64,000 nucleotides of DNA from Candidatus Lernaella stagnicola (GTDB lineage: Bacteria; Lernaellota; Lernaellaia; Lernaellales; Lernaellaceae): NCBI GenBank assembly GCA_030765525.1, contig JAVCCK010000027.1:186001-250000 (forward strand), given 5' to 3'. The notes beneath the pieces are model-generated. The model saw only the letters and a program-made list of their open reading frames with translations. It was not told the DNA's origin and ran no database searches. The position numbers were made by a program, and so were the translations under genes. Of this stretch, positions 1 to 8,744 are shown in pieces (the first letter of the stretch is position 1; each line of letters starts with the position of its first letter).

Positions 1-7
1 GAACGAT

Positions 8-1096
8 ATGACATCTCCGGAACTGGAAAAACTTCGCTTCGAAATCAACAAGGTCAACGCGGAATTGCTGCGCTTGCTGGCCCGGCGCGGCACCCTCGTC
101 GAGGAAATCGGCCGCCTCAAGCAAACCAAGCGCATCGACATGTACGACCCGGTCCGTGAAGCCGAGCAGCTCGGCGCGATCGTCGAACAGAATCCCGGCC
201 CGTTTTCCGACGCAACGATCAAGCACCTGTTTACGGAGATATTTCGCGCCAGCCTCGATCTCATGTACGGGAACCGCGAAAAAGGCCTGCGCGTCAGCCG
301 CGCCTTTCGTCGTGAAGATACGGTTTTCGAAGTGGGCGGCGTCACCATCGGCGGCGAGGCGCAGTTGATCGCCGGCCCGTGTTCGGTGGAATCCGAAGAC
401 CAACTCATGCGCACCGCGGCCCACGTGGCAAGTCGCGGCGTGCGGTTACTGCGCGGCGGGGCGCACAAACCGCGCACCAGCCCCTACAGCTTCCAAGGCA
501 TCGGGGACGAAGGATACCGATGGATGGCGAAGGCCGCCAAGACATACGGCATGGTCAGCGTCAGTGAGGTGATGGACGAAGCGGGCGTCGCGGCCGCCGC
601 GCCGCACATCGACATCCTGCAAATCGGCGCGCGCAACATGGCCAATTTCCGGCTGCTCGAAGCGGTTCGGGAAGTGGGCAAGCCGGTGCTGCTCAAACGC
701 GGCATCGCCGCCACGTACGAGGAACTACTGTTCGCCGCCGAATATCTGATTGCGGGAACCGACAAGATCATCCTCTGCGAGCGCGGCATCCGCACCTTCG
801 AAACCTGGACGCGCAACACCTTGGACATCGCCGCTGTGCCGATCCTTCGCGGCGCCAGCCACCTGCCGGTGTGCGTCGATGTCAGCCACGCCGCCGGGCG
901 TAAGGACATCCTCGCGCCGCTGGCTCGCGCCGCCCTGGCCTCGGGCGCCAACTTGGTGATGTGCGAAGTGCATCCCGCGCCGGATTTCGCCCTCAGCGAC
1001 TCCCACCAGCAGCTCGATTTCGACCAGTTCGATGACCTTTGCCGCGAAATAGCCGCGCTGTGTCCGGCATGCTGCGATTCAGGGAAGATAACCTAA
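8..1096 (+). CDS. aroF: Bifunctional chorismate mutase / DAHP synthase
   Basis: This 362-residue protein joins an AroQ-type chorismate mutase (about residues 1-88, an all-helical segment with spaced Arg/Lys) to a class I-beta, KDO8P-synthase-like 3-deoxy-7-phosphoheptulonate synthase (about 105-350). Seen in the synthase: AGPCSVES, the GGAHKPRTSPYSFQG phosphate/substrate loop, QIGARNM and LLKRG. The enzyme condenses PEP and erythrose-4-phosphate, the first step of aromatic amino acid synthesis. In the Bacillus-type fusion the mutase domain is known to act as the allosteric sensor of chorismate/prephenate; feedback control here is inferred from that. The ATG is seven bases from the window edge, so its ribosome site cannot be judged. 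Its last 18 bases overlap the end of the convergent gene at 1079-2998. Confidence 0.93.
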   Translation: MTSPELEKLRFEINKVNAELLRLLARRGTLVEEIGRLKQTKRIDMYDPVREAEQLGAIVEQNPGPFSDATIKHLFTEIFRASLDLMYGNREKGLRVSRAFRREDTVFEVGGVTIGGEAQLIAGPCSVESEDQLMRTAAHVASRGVRLLRGGAHKPRTSPYSFQGIGDEGYRWMAKAAKTYGMVSVSEVMDEAGVAAAAPHIDILQIGARNMANFRLLEAVREVGKPVLLKRGIAATYEELLFAAEYLIAGTDKIILCERGIRTFETWTRNTLDIAAVPILRGASHLPVCVDVSHAAGRKDILAPLARAALASGANLVMCEVHPAPDFALSDSHQQLDFDQFDDLCREIAALCPACCDSGKIT

Positions 1097-2998
1097 CGAT
1101 TTGAGGCGCTCGCGTTCGGCCTGCGACAGGGGCACCGGCGCCTCGCCCGCGCGTTTTTCGGCAAAAAGTAGTTGAAGCAGTTCCTCCAACTGGGGCACCG
1201 GTTCGTCGGCTGTAAACGGCACGTTTTCGTCCGGATCGTCGGGCAGGAAATACCACGCCTCCGGATACTCGACTTCACGGCCCTTGACGGTGTCGTGCAA
1301 TCCGCTCTGCCATTTCCACTCGCCGTCGCACAAATAGCGCACCGGCTGAGAAGAGAGCCAGTGGTTTTCGCCGGCGATCCACCGAGTCGGCGCGCGCCGG
1401 TTGGTTTTCAGCGCGTCGACAAAACTGCGCCCGTCGATCTGCGTCGGCGCGGGGAACTCCAGCAGTTCCAGAATCGACGGCGCCACGTCCATTAAACTCG
1501 TCGGCCCATCCAAGGTGCGCCCCGCCGGTACTCCCGGACCGGCCACGATGCACGGCACGCGAATCTCGCCTTCAAACAACGTCATCCCGTGTCCGTACAT
1601 GTCATGGGCGCCGAACATTTCGCCGTGATCGGAAACCACCGCGATAATCGTGGGGCGACCGCTCTGCTCGATCGCCTCGAGCAAGCGCCCAATGGCGTCG
1701 TCGGTCGCCCAGATCTCGGCGCGATACAAAGCCCACGCCGCCGCCGTCCACTCCGGCGGCCCTTGCCGCAGGGCATCGACCAACGCAAAGGCGTCGTCGT
1801 GCCGGTCGACTTCCCGCCGCGCCGCCGGCGACACGTCGGCCAGCCACTCGGGCGGCACGTTGTCGGGCGGCTGGTAGGGCCAGTGGGGATCGTAGAAATG
1901 CAGGAACAAGAACGCCGGATCGCCGCCGCGCCGCGCCAGGTAATCAACGCCTTCAGAGACGACCTCGGTGGCTCGCTCCGACGGCGGGTGCGACATCCGG
2001 TCGAAGCCCTGCGCGAACCCGTAGGGCGCGTCGACGAACAGGTGGGTGACGATGGCATGCGTGTCGTACCCGGCGGTAGCAAGTTGCTCCGCGAGGGTCC
2101 AAGCCGTGTTCGGCAACCGGTCGGTCACCTTGGCAATGCCCAGGCGCCAGGGCCGCAGGCCGGTCAGCAGCGCCGCGTGCGAGGGAAGCGTCCAGCTTGA
2201 CGGCGCGCGCATATCGGCCGCGACGGTGCCCTGGGCCGCGAGACGATCCAGGTTGGGTGTCGGGCTGGGCAAGCGGCCGTACACGCCGAGCATGTCCCGC
2301 CGCAATGTGTCGATGCTGATCAACACGACGTCGGGTCGCTTGGTTTCAGGGCGCGTCAACGCCGATGCCGCCGTGGGTAGCGCCGCCGACACAACGAGCA
2401 CGGCGAAGTACGCGGTCCACGACACGACGTTTAGTTTCATGGCGTCTCGGGTCGTCCACCGGCGGGCGACGAAGTACCACGCGGGGGCCAGCGCCAACCC
2501 CAGCAAAACCGGTAAGAGCAGCGGCACGATCCACAAGGCGGGCGTGGCCGCGAGGTTCTCCCACAGTCGCTCGGGCAGGAAGAAGGAGGTGACGATGCGA
2601 TTGAGAAAAGCGCCCATCGCCTCCGGCTCACGAGCGAACACGGGCAGCCGCTCGGGCGGAATGCGGTGCGCGATCCGCATCACCAGATCCGGCAGCGACC
2701 GCGCGAGCATCATCGCCAGCAGCCAGCCGGTCCCGAGCGTCAGCGCCGCCCGCCGACGATAACCGAACACAAAAATCAAAATCGTGAACTGCAGCCAAGC
2801 GACGACCGCCGCCGCCAGCGCCCACGGTTGCGCGGCGCGTTCCACCGAGAACACCGCGCGCCAAAACAAGTGCCCCTCGTAACCCTGCGCGGCCGCTTGC
2901 CGGCAGCCGACGACGAAGGCCGCAATGATCACGAGGCCCAGCGCAAACAGCGGCGCCCGCAAATCAAGAAAACTCGGTTTTCGGTGGGGGGCGTTCAT
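1079..2998 (-). CDS. Membrane-anchored sulfatase-superfamily (alkaline phosphatase fold) protein
   Basis: The 639-residue protein has about five hydrophobic N-terminal segments (residues ~14-212) and then an extracytoplasmic sulfatase-superfamily domain. Metal-site motifs are visible: SIDTLRRD (Asp230) and VVSDHGEMFG. The nucleophile segment reads WTLPSH (269-274) where a true sulfatase has C/S-x-P-S-R. Thr270 therefore takes the place of the formylglycine Cys/Ser, and His replaces Arg. Thr nucleophiles are known in phosphoglycerol and phosphoethanolamine transferases of this superfamily, so a phospho-transferase or phosphodiesterase acting on a surface glycan or lipid is more likely than a sulfatase. 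It is last in a leftward set with the genes up to 5971; its ATG overlaps the upstream stop as ATGA. Substrate unknown. Confidence 0.8.
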   Translation of the reverse strand: MNAPHRKPSFLDLRAPLFALGLVIIAAFVVGCRQAAAQGYEGHLFWRAVFSVERAAQPWALAAAVVAWLQFTILIFVFGYRRRAALTLGTGWLLAMMLARSLPDLVMRIAHRIPPERLPVFAREPEAMGAFLNRIVTSFFLPERLWENLAATPALWIVPLLLPVLLGLALAPAWYFVARRWTTRDAMKLNVVSWTAYFAVLVVSAALPTAASALTRPETKRPDVVLISIDTLRRDMLGVYGRLPSPTPNLDRLAAQGTVAADMRAPSSWTLPSHAALLTGLRPWRLGIAKVTDRLPNTAWTLAEQLATAGYDTHAIVTHLFVDAPYGFAQGFDRMSHPPSERATEVVSEGVDYLARRGGDPAFLFLHFYDPHWPYQPPDNVPPEWLADVSPAARREVDRHDDAFALVDALRQGPPEWTAAAWALYRAEIWATDDAIGRLLEAIEQSGRPTIIAVVSDHGEMFGAHDMYGHGMTLFEGEIRVPCIVAGPGVPAGRTLDGPTSLMDVAPSILELLEFPAPTQIDGRSFVDALKTNRRAPTRWIAGENHWLSSQPVRYLCDGEWKWQSGLHDTVKGREVEYPEAWYFLPDDPDENVPFTADEPVPQLEELLQLLFAEKRAGEAPVPLSQAERERLKSLGYLP

Positions 2999-3477
2999 GG
3001 CTTGGGAATCGGCGCCGGGCTTGGTTCGGTCGGTTTGGGCACGCGCTTAGCGGCGAACTTGATGGCGTAGTACGGCCGATAATCACCCTGCGGTGTCTCG
3101 ACGAAGAACTGAATGTGTCCTTCTTCGATACGGCGGCCGTTCAGCGAGCGCAACACTCCCTTGACCCGCACCTTGCGCAAATCAACGAGTACTTCCTCCC
3201 GCACCGTCATCTCGCCCACGTGTTTCAGCGTGCATTGCGTAAAGCGCGTCAGCTTATCGCCCAGCACCGTAACTTCCACGACGTACTTCGCGTCGGTTCC
3301 ACGTTCAATTTTTGCGGTCGCGTTTGTCGGTTTGAGGACGCCGCTGTCCTCGTACACGTTGGCGGGACCCTGCCAATGACCCAAGAAACGAAACGCCGGA
3401 TCCTGGTCCTCCGCCGCTGCCGCCATCGTCGCCGCCAGCCACAGCGCACCCAAAACCAGCATCCACCGCCGCGTCAT
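2995..3477 (-). CDS. Small secreted protein, unknown function
   Basis: This 160-residue protein starts at the ATG at 3477, which overlaps the preceding stop as ATGA. Longer in-frame versions only add Arg/Gly-rich sequence typical of out-of-frame reading. Residues 1-20 form a signal peptide (MTRRWM, then a hydrophobic stretch ending in Ala residues). The mature part is a mixed beta protein with a conserved-looking FRFLGHWQGP start, a single Cys and a Pro-rich tail ending in IPKP. I do not recognise the family. Its position between an aminotransferase and a sulfatase-fold enzyme suggests a periplasmic or surface role in the same glycan-related cluster, but nothing in the protein shows this directly. 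Confidence 0.7.
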   Translation of the reverse strand: MTRRWMLVLGALWLAATMAAAAEDQDPAFRFLGHWQGPANVYEDSGVLKPTNATAKIERGTDAKYVVEVTVLGDKLTRFTQCTLKHVGEMTVREEVLVDLRKVRVKGVLRSLNGRRIEEGHIQFFVETPQGDYRPYYAIKFAAKRVPKPTEPSPAPIPKP

Positions 3478-4715
3478 GACGAACCCGCCAGCACGTCGCG
3501 CACCACCGCGGCCACGCCGTCGATGTTCGCCGCCGCCATGCCCGGATGCACCGGCAAATGCACCATACGCGCCACGGCGTCGCGGGCCCGCGGGCAATCG
3601 TCTTCGGAGGCGAACATCGGCAGATCGGCGCACGCGCTCATGTACCCGCGCGCCGTATCCACGCCCCGCGCCAGCAACGCGTCGGCGAACTGCTCCGGCC
3701 CGTCAACCAACGCGGGAAAGCTCATGAAGATCGATTCCTCGCCCGGGAAAGGCTGCGGCACGAGACAACCGTTTTGCTCGCTCAGTGCCGCGGCCAGGCG
3801 TTCGCCATTGGCCCGCCGGCGGGCGTTGCGCTCGTCCATGGCCGCGAGGCTCGCTCGGCCGACCTCGCCCATCAGGTGTCCGACGCCGCCCTGAAAAAAC
3901 CACGGCGGCACGCCATCGGCGAAATCCGTCGGCTGGTCGTCGGTCGCCTTGGCGATGATATCCACGCCCCGCATTCGGCCCAACTTGAGCAGCGGCGCCA
4001 CCACCAGGCGGAAAAGCGGCGGCCACGACGCCACGGCCATCGCCACGGCAAACATCAGGGATCGTAAGGTCGATAATCCGGTCGCCGGGGCAACGGCTTT
4101 CATGCCGCGCTGCAAACGTTCGGCGATTTCGTCGTCGTCGGTAAACAGGCACGCGCCGCCTAAGGCGGTGATGTTTTTCGTCGGGCCGAACGTCGCCACG
4201 GCCAGCGTGCCGAAGGTGCCGACGCGACGCCCGTTCCACTTCGCGCCCAGGGCTTGGGCGATATCTTCCACGACGGGAATGCCGCGTTCCTCGGCCAGCG
4301 CGGTCAGGCGCGTCATGTCGACGGTGCGGCCGTACAGATGCGTAGGGACGATGGCCCGCGTATTCTCGTTTAGCACGGCGGGCAGACGGTCGAGATCCAG
4401 CAGCAAGCGGTCGTCCACGTCCACGAAACGAGGGGTCAAACCGGCCAGCTTGGCTGCTGCGGGCATGGCGTAGTAGGTCAATCCGGGAAACACGATTTCG
4501 CCGGGGCCCAGGTCCATGGCGCGCAACGCCAGCCATAAACCCATGCGCGCGCTGGGCGTCAGCAACGCGTGTTTGACGCCTAAGTACACCGCCAAATCGC
4601 GTGAGAAGGCCGCCGCCCCTTCGCCCCGGGTGATGTGTCCGGACGCGAGCGCGGCCACGGCGCGACGCCATTCGGGCCGGGAGAATCCAGGTGAAAATCG
4701 CGGTACGGCTTTCAT
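3474..4715 (-). CDS. DegT/DnrJ/EryC1/StrS-type PLP aminotransferase
   Basis: The 413-residue protein belongs to the sugar-nucleotide aminotransferase family. Visible hallmarks are the N-terminal FSRPEWRRAV..ALASGHITRG entry, the cofactor-pocket segment FPGLTYYAMPAA, the VVEDIAQALGAKW motif with its PLP-ring Asp, and GPTKNITALGGA, whose Lys should carry PLP. These enzymes convert 3- or 4-keto nucleotide sugars into amino sugars for O-antigen, capsule or antibiotics. The start is the ATG at 4715, which overlaps the flippase stop as ATGA; a longer reading to 4829 lies inside the flippase gene. Coupling with a flippase supports a role in making an exported glycan. A long C-terminal insertion with hydrophobic residues (about 215-240) is unusual and resembles aminotransferases that sit on the membrane. 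Confidence 0.85.
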   Translation of the reverse strand: MKAVPRFSPGFSRPEWRRAVAALASGHITRGEGAAAFSRDLAVYLGVKHALLTPSARMGLWLALRAMDLGPGEIVFPGLTYYAMPAAAKLAGLTPRFVDVDDRLLLDLDRLPAVLNENTRAIVPTHLYGRTVDMTRLTALAEERGIPVVEDIAQALGAKWNGRRVGTFGTLAVATFGPTKNITALGGACLFTDDDEIAERLQRGMKAVAPATGLSTLRSLMFAVAMAVASWPPLFRLVVAPLLKLGRMRGVDIIAKATDDQPTDFADGVPPWFFQGGVGHLMGEVGRASLAAMDERNARRRANGERLAAALSEQNGCLVPQPFPGEESIFMSFPALVDGPEQFADALLARGVDTARGYMSACADLPMFASEDDCPRARDAVARMVHLPVHPGMAAANIDGVAAVVRDVLAGSS

Positions 4716-5971
4716 GGTTGTTTCCCTTTCGGCAAGCGCCAAAGCGGCGCCCAAAGCGCGACCATCAGCGCCAGCCCGACGACGGCCAACGCGCTTACGA
4801 CCACCGGCACCCACGGCCAGGCCAGCCATACGACCAGCGCCACGACGCCGGTACCGGCCGCCAACGATAACACGAAGCCGACCCTACCTCGCGCCAGGTG
4901 CGCCTTCGCCGCAAACACGGCCAAGCTGACGGCCGCCGCGGCCACGAGGTAAATCGGCACCCACGCCGCAGCCGGCGCGAACGCTTCGCCGTAGAAAAAG
5001 ACGACCAATTTGCGCGGCAGCACGGTTCCGATTACCAGGGCGGTAACGCAAAACGCGACTAGGATACCGGCCGTGCGCAATAGCGGCCCGCGTTCGTCGC
5101 CGCCGGTACGATGCGCCGCCGCGACCTTGGGAATCATCACCGAAGCCAGCGCCTCAGAGACGAAGAGCATCATCTTACCGGCAACAAAAAGCATGCCGTA
5201 CAAACCCGCGGTGTGCTTGTCGGCGAAGCGCTTGATCAGCAGCATATCGACGTTCGTCCACGTCACGACGAGCAAGTGCGTGATCAGCACCGGCCACACG
5301 AAGCCGGCCGCCTCGCGCAGCCATCCGGCGGGTAGGATGGAGGATCGCGTTCCCCCGAACAGATCGATTTCGTGCCGCGCGAGAAAACGACCGCCGGTGA
5401 AAATCGGCGCCGCCGCGGCAATGACGTAGCCGCCCAACAGGCCATGCACGCCCCACCCCGCCGCAACCAAGGCCGCGCCGAGTACGAGCCGCAAGGCGCC
5501 CTCCAAGCCGATATTGAACGCGAGGCGTGAAAAGCTCTGCAAGCCTTCCATCACGCCGCGCACGTACGCCAACACGAAACTGAACGCTAAGAACAATGCG
5601 ACAAGTTCGACCGCGAAGACGTCAGGCAGGTTCAGCCATTGCTCCAACGTCCCGCGCGCGTAATGAACGAGGCCGCCCAAGGCCAGCCCGCCGAAAAGCG
5701 CAACGACCGCCGCGCGTCGCGCGAACGCCCGTGCGAGGCTTACATCGCCATCGGCGGCGTAGCGCGCCACGTATCGCGCCAGCACGAGTACGACGCTGGG
5801 GAAGAGGGAACTGACCAGCAGGATCAGCGCCCACAGCGCGGTCCAATCGGCGTTGCCCTCCACGCCCAGGCTGCGCGCCAAGAGCACATGCAGGGCGAAT
5901 GTCGCCACGACGAAAAGGCCGTTGGCGACCAGTAGCTTCGAGCCCTGTTTCCATTCATCCTGCATCGACAT
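4712..5971 (-). CDS. Polysaccharide/lipid-linked oligosaccharide flippase-like membrane protein (MOP superfamily)
   Basis: The 419-residue protein is hydrophobic throughout, with about 12 predicted membrane segments. Its N-terminus (KQGSKLLVANGLFVVATFALHVLLARSLG region) is typical of Wzx-type and related flippases of the MOP exporter superfamily. It would move a lipid-linked sugar across the inner membrane. It is the first gene of the leftward ATGA-overlapped set 5971 to 1079, with an aminotransferase, a small secreted protein and a sulfatase-fold enzyme. There is no polymerase or glycosyltransferase in the set, so it may serve a pathway encoded elsewhere. The substrate cannot be read from sequence. 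Confidence 0.8.
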   Translation of the reverse strand: MSMQDEWKQGSKLLVANGLFVVATFALHVLLARSLGVEGNADWTALWALILLVSSLFPSVVLVLARYVARYAADGDVSLARAFARRAAVVALFGGLALGGLVHYARGTLEQWLNLPDVFAVELVALFLAFSFVLAYVRGVMEGLQSFSRLAFNIGLEGALRLVLGAALVAAGWGVHGLLGGYVIAAAAPIFTGGRFLARHEIDLFGGTRSSILPAGWLREAAGFVWPVLITHLLVVTWTNVDMLLIKRFADKHTAGLYGMLFVAGKMMLFVSEALASVMIPKVAAAHRTGGDERGPLLRTAGILVAFCVTALVIGTVLPRKLVVFFYGEAFAPAAAWVPIYLVAAAAVSLAVFAAKAHLARGRVGFVLSLAAGTGVVALVVWLAWPWVPVVVSALAVVGLALMVALWAPLWRLPKGKQP

Positions 5972-6022
5972 GATCCGGTGCTAACACCCGGGCCGCGTGG
6001 GCGTCAACCGAGCGGCGGGCGC

Positions 6023-7072
6023 TTAGGTTCTTGTTTTTTGTTCGAGGGCGGCGGTGAGCGCCAAGCTGAAATCTTCGAAACTGAACGGCTTGCGAATCAG
6101 CCGCGCTTTTTGGTCCGAGGGCGCATCGCTGGGCAGGTCGGCGTATCCGCTGCAAAACAAAATCGGGACATCGGGCGCGAGCCGGCGGATTTCCTCCGAC
6201 GCGGTGATACCGTCCACGTCGGGCATGACCTGATCGAGCACGACCGCGACGATACGGTCGCTATAGGCGCGGAACTGTTCCACGGCTTCCCGGCCGGTGG
6301 TTGCCGAAAGGGGTTGATATCCGAGGCGGTCGACCATGCTTTCCATCATCAGCCGCACTAATTTTTCGTCGTCGGCGACCAGCACGAAGGGGCGGTCGGT
6401 TGAAGATCTCGACGGCGTCTTTTTTACCGGCGGCGATTCAATGGTCAGCGAGATCAACTGCTCGCCCTTGCTGCCGTCGAACGCGACGATTTCAACTTCC
6501 GAAGTAAAACGCTCGTGATCGGCTCGCTGAAAGGTCACCTGCATGCGTTGCGCGCCCTGCGTCTGCAGCGCTTCGCGCAGGTCCTCAAATTTCTCGATCG
6601 GCCCGTCGGACAGCAGATCGGTCAACACAACGTCCGACAGCGGTTTGCGGTCCAAGAGGAAAATGTCGATGGCCATCCGGTTCGCCAGCAGCAGGCGGCC
6701 TTCTTCATCGAACAGCATCATCAAATGCGGCGAGTTTTCGAACATGTTTTGGACGCGGCTTTCGGTGTCGGAGATCCGCCGATCTTTTTCCAGCGTGCGG
6801 CGCAAGCTGGTGTGGCGGTCGCGCAGCGTGTCCAATTCCTTGATTTCCTGGCTGCGAACGGCGACCCACGCGATTAGGCCGCAAATCATCGCCAAATCGA
6901 TCAGTAGGGGTATTTGCATCACCAGCCGCAGCATGCGCGCGCGATCGAGATTATTGACGTGGTCCCAAGCCAGTTCCGTCACTTGTGAAGACACATATTG
7001 GTAATACAAGACGTGGGCCGCCACGACCAAGGCGATCACCACTGCCGCCATGATGATCCGTTGATTGCGCAT
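6023..7072 (-). CDS. Membrane-anchored PAS-like / response-regulator receiver protein without a kinase domain
   Basis: Two hydrophobic segments (about residues 7-27 and 50-72) flank a short extracytoplasmic loop. They are followed by a coiled linker, a PAS-like domain (about 105-205, with the FENSPHLMMLFDEEGRLLLAN core) and a C-terminal CheY-like receiver (about 228-345). The receiver has DDE for Mg2+, the phospho-acceptor Asp in VVLDQVMPDVDG, the switch Ser in FCSGYAD and Lys in IRKPFS. There is no His-kinase core, no HPt and no DNA-binding output, so it probably takes phosphoryl groups from a separate kinase or acts as a phosphate sink at the membrane. The gene stands alone, leftward, 51 bases before the flippase start. 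Confidence 0.82.
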   Translation of the reverse strand: MRNQRIIMAAVVIALVVAAHVLYYQYVSSQVTELAWDHVNNLDRARMLRLVMQIPLLIDLAMICGLIAWVAVRSQEIKELDTLRDRHTSLRRTLEKDRRISDTESRVQNMFENSPHLMMLFDEEGRLLLANRMAIDIFLLDRKPLSDVVLTDLLSDGPIEKFEDLREALQTQGAQRMQVTFQRADHERFTSEVEIVAFDGSKGEQLISLTIESPPVKKTPSRSSTDRPFVLVADDEKLVRLMMESMVDRLGYQPLSATTGREAVEQFRAYSDRIVAVVLDQVMPDVDGITASEEIRRLAPDVPILFCSGYADLPSDAPSDQKARLIRKPFSFEDFSLALTAALEQKTRT

Positions 7073-7143
7073 TCGACCCGCCTATTTGAAGATAGATTTA
7101 AAAGAATTGTAGGTGGCGCATCGCTTGGACGCAAGCAACGTTT

Positions 7144-8037
7144 TCAAAGCCCCAGATCGATCCACTCGGCCGTGTCGGGACGAAAACGGTCGCGCGGCCA
7201 ACGGCTCGCGGTGTCGATAAAGCCCAGCATCGATTGCCGATCTTCCGGGAAGCGCCCCCGCACATCGAGGAAATTCGACATGTGGTCCGAAAGCAATTCC
7301 GTGCGGCCCGTGATCTTCTCCACGAGCAACCGCACTTCGGCCAGCGCCTGGTAGGGGTCGGGCAAAATCAAACCGCCGCGACGCCAGCGATCAAACAACT
7401 CCGTATCGCGGCGCGGAACGAAGGTGCGCAGGCGTACAAAGCGCGGCTCGACTTGCGAGACGACCGCGGCACTGCCCAGCGCGTGTTCCCGCCACCGCTC
7501 GGTGCCCGCGACGCCGACCATGATGTACAGCGACAACTCCATCCCGGCGGCCACGACGCGCCGTCCCGCCTCGACGATTTGCTCGACGGTCGCGCCCTTG
7601 GCGATGTCGCGCAGCGTGACCGGATCGCCGGATTCCAACCCCATGTGCATGCGGCTCAGACCGACCTCGCGCAAACGGCGGAGTTCCGGCAGGGTTTTCG
7701 CCATCACGTACTTGGCCGAGCCGTAGGTCGTAATGCGGTCCAGACGCGGGAAGAGTTCGCCCGCGCGGCGGCATATTTCCTCCAGGCGGCGCGAGGAAAG
7801 GACAATGGCGTTGCCGTCGGCCAGAAACAGCGACCGGACGCCCTCGCCGTATAAGCGGCGGCCCGTTTCCAGATCGGCCAGAATTTCCCGCTGCGGCCGA
7901 GCCCGGAATGTCTTGCTCTTGTACATGTCGCAGAACGTGCACGCATTGTGAGGACAGCCGATGACCGCCTGAATAATCAGACTGTCGGCCTCGGACGGCG
8001 GGCGGTACAGGGGCTGGTCATAGTGCAGCACGCTCAC
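7144..8037 (-). CDS. Radical SAM protein
   Basis: The 297-residue protein carries an N-terminal radical SAM cluster motif in CPHNACTFCDMY, the second glycine-rich strand LFLADGNA and the GLESGDP motif found in Elp3/HemN-like radical SAM enzymes. It binds [4Fe-4S] and S-adenosylmethionine. The reaction is not predictable, and there is no TRAM, SPASM or B12 domain. I chose the GTG at 8037 because it overlaps the upstream HAD stop as GTGA, the same 4-base pattern that links its neighbours; an ATG at 8097 would reach deep into that gene. It is the last of a three-gene leftward set with a HAD phosphatase and a YhaM-like nuclease. Confidence 0.82.
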   Translation of the reverse strand: MSVLHYDQPLYRPPSEADSLIIQAVIGCPHNACTFCDMYKSKTFRARPQREILADLETGRRLYGEGVRSLFLADGNAIVLSSRRLEEICRRAGELFPRLDRITTYGSAKYVMAKTLPELRRLREVGLSRMHMGLESGDPVTLRDIAKGATVEQIVEAGRRVVAAGMELSLYIMVGVAGTERWREHALGSAAVVSQVEPRFVRLRTFVPRRDTELFDRWRRGGLILPDPYQALAEVRLLVEKITGRTELLSDHMSNFLDVRGRFPEDRQSMLGFIDTASRWPRDRFRPDTAEWIDLGL

Positions 8038-8744
8038 ACCTTGAGCGGCCAACTGGTTCCCGAGCGCGTGCGGCGCGGGTCGACGGGCTCTCGCCAATGC
8101 TCAATCGGCAGCCCGTGCTCGCGCGCATAAGCGGCCAGGTGACGATCCGGATTGACGGCCACCGCCGCGCCCACTTCCCGCACGAGCGGTATATCGATGC
8201 CGTTGTCGGTGTAACAGATCGCGTTTTCCGGCGTGATTCCCTCCGCCGCGAGACGGGCGAGGACCAACGTTCGCTTGCCTTCCTCGACACACGGCGGCTG
8301 CGCCATCTGCGGCAGCAAACGGCCGTTATCGCGCCGGCAATCGGTGCCCACGGCCGCGTGCGCGCCGACATAACGGGCGATTGCGGCAATCAAGATCGCG
8401 TTCGACCCCGAGGCGAGCAACACCCAATCACCGGCGGTGCGGTGTCGTTCCACCGCCGCCAAAGCCTCTCGAAACAAGCGCGGCGCGATGACGGCCGCCA
8501 CGGCCTCGTCAGCCAGTCTTGTCGCCGTCGCGACGTTCAGGCCTGCCAGACAGGTGGCTCCGGCCTCGACAATGGCGTCTTGAGTGGCGAGATGGAATCG
8601 GTAGGCCGCCAGCGCGCGGACCGAATGCAGCACGCGGCGCCAGGGCATCTCGCGGCGTCGGATGAGATATGCGCTGAACAGGTATCCACTCATGCCGTCG
8701 AGCAAGGTGCGATCCACGTCGAAAACGGCGGCGCGGCGGTTCAT
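8034..8744 (-). CDS. HAD-superfamily subfamily IB hydrolase (SerB-like phosphatase)
   Basis: The 236-residue protein shows all HAD signatures: DVDRTL with both catalytic Asp residues (motif I), ASGS (motif II), a Lys in EEGKRTLV, and TDNGIDIPLV (motif IV). The order and spacing match the PSPase-like IB group (TIGR01488/01490 type), which removes phosphate from phosphoserine or similar small molecules; some members act on lipid phosphates. The start ATG overlaps the YhaM-like gene stop (ATGA), and its own stop overlaps the radical SAM start (GTGA), so the three are translationally coupled. No membrane segment is present. The substrate is unknown. Confidence 0.85.
   Translation of the reverse strand: MNRRAAVFDVDRTLLDGMSGYLFSAYLIRRREMPWRRVLHSVRALAAYRFHLATQDAIVEAGATCLAGLNVATATRLADEAVAAVIAPRLFREALAAVERHRTAGDWVLLASGSNAILIAAIARYVGAHAAVGTDCRRDNGRLLPQMAQPPCVEEGKRTLVLARLAAEGITPENAICYTDNGIDIPLVREVGAAVAVNPDRHLAAYAREHGLPIEHWREPVDPRRTRSGTSWPLKV

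Noticed and set aside
3478-3633. Longer N-terminus for the small secreted protein (start at 3633)
   Set aside because: The added residues are Arg/Gly-rich, lie inside the aminotransferase gene and would bury the signal peptide; the ATGA junction at 3477 matches the rest of the cluster.
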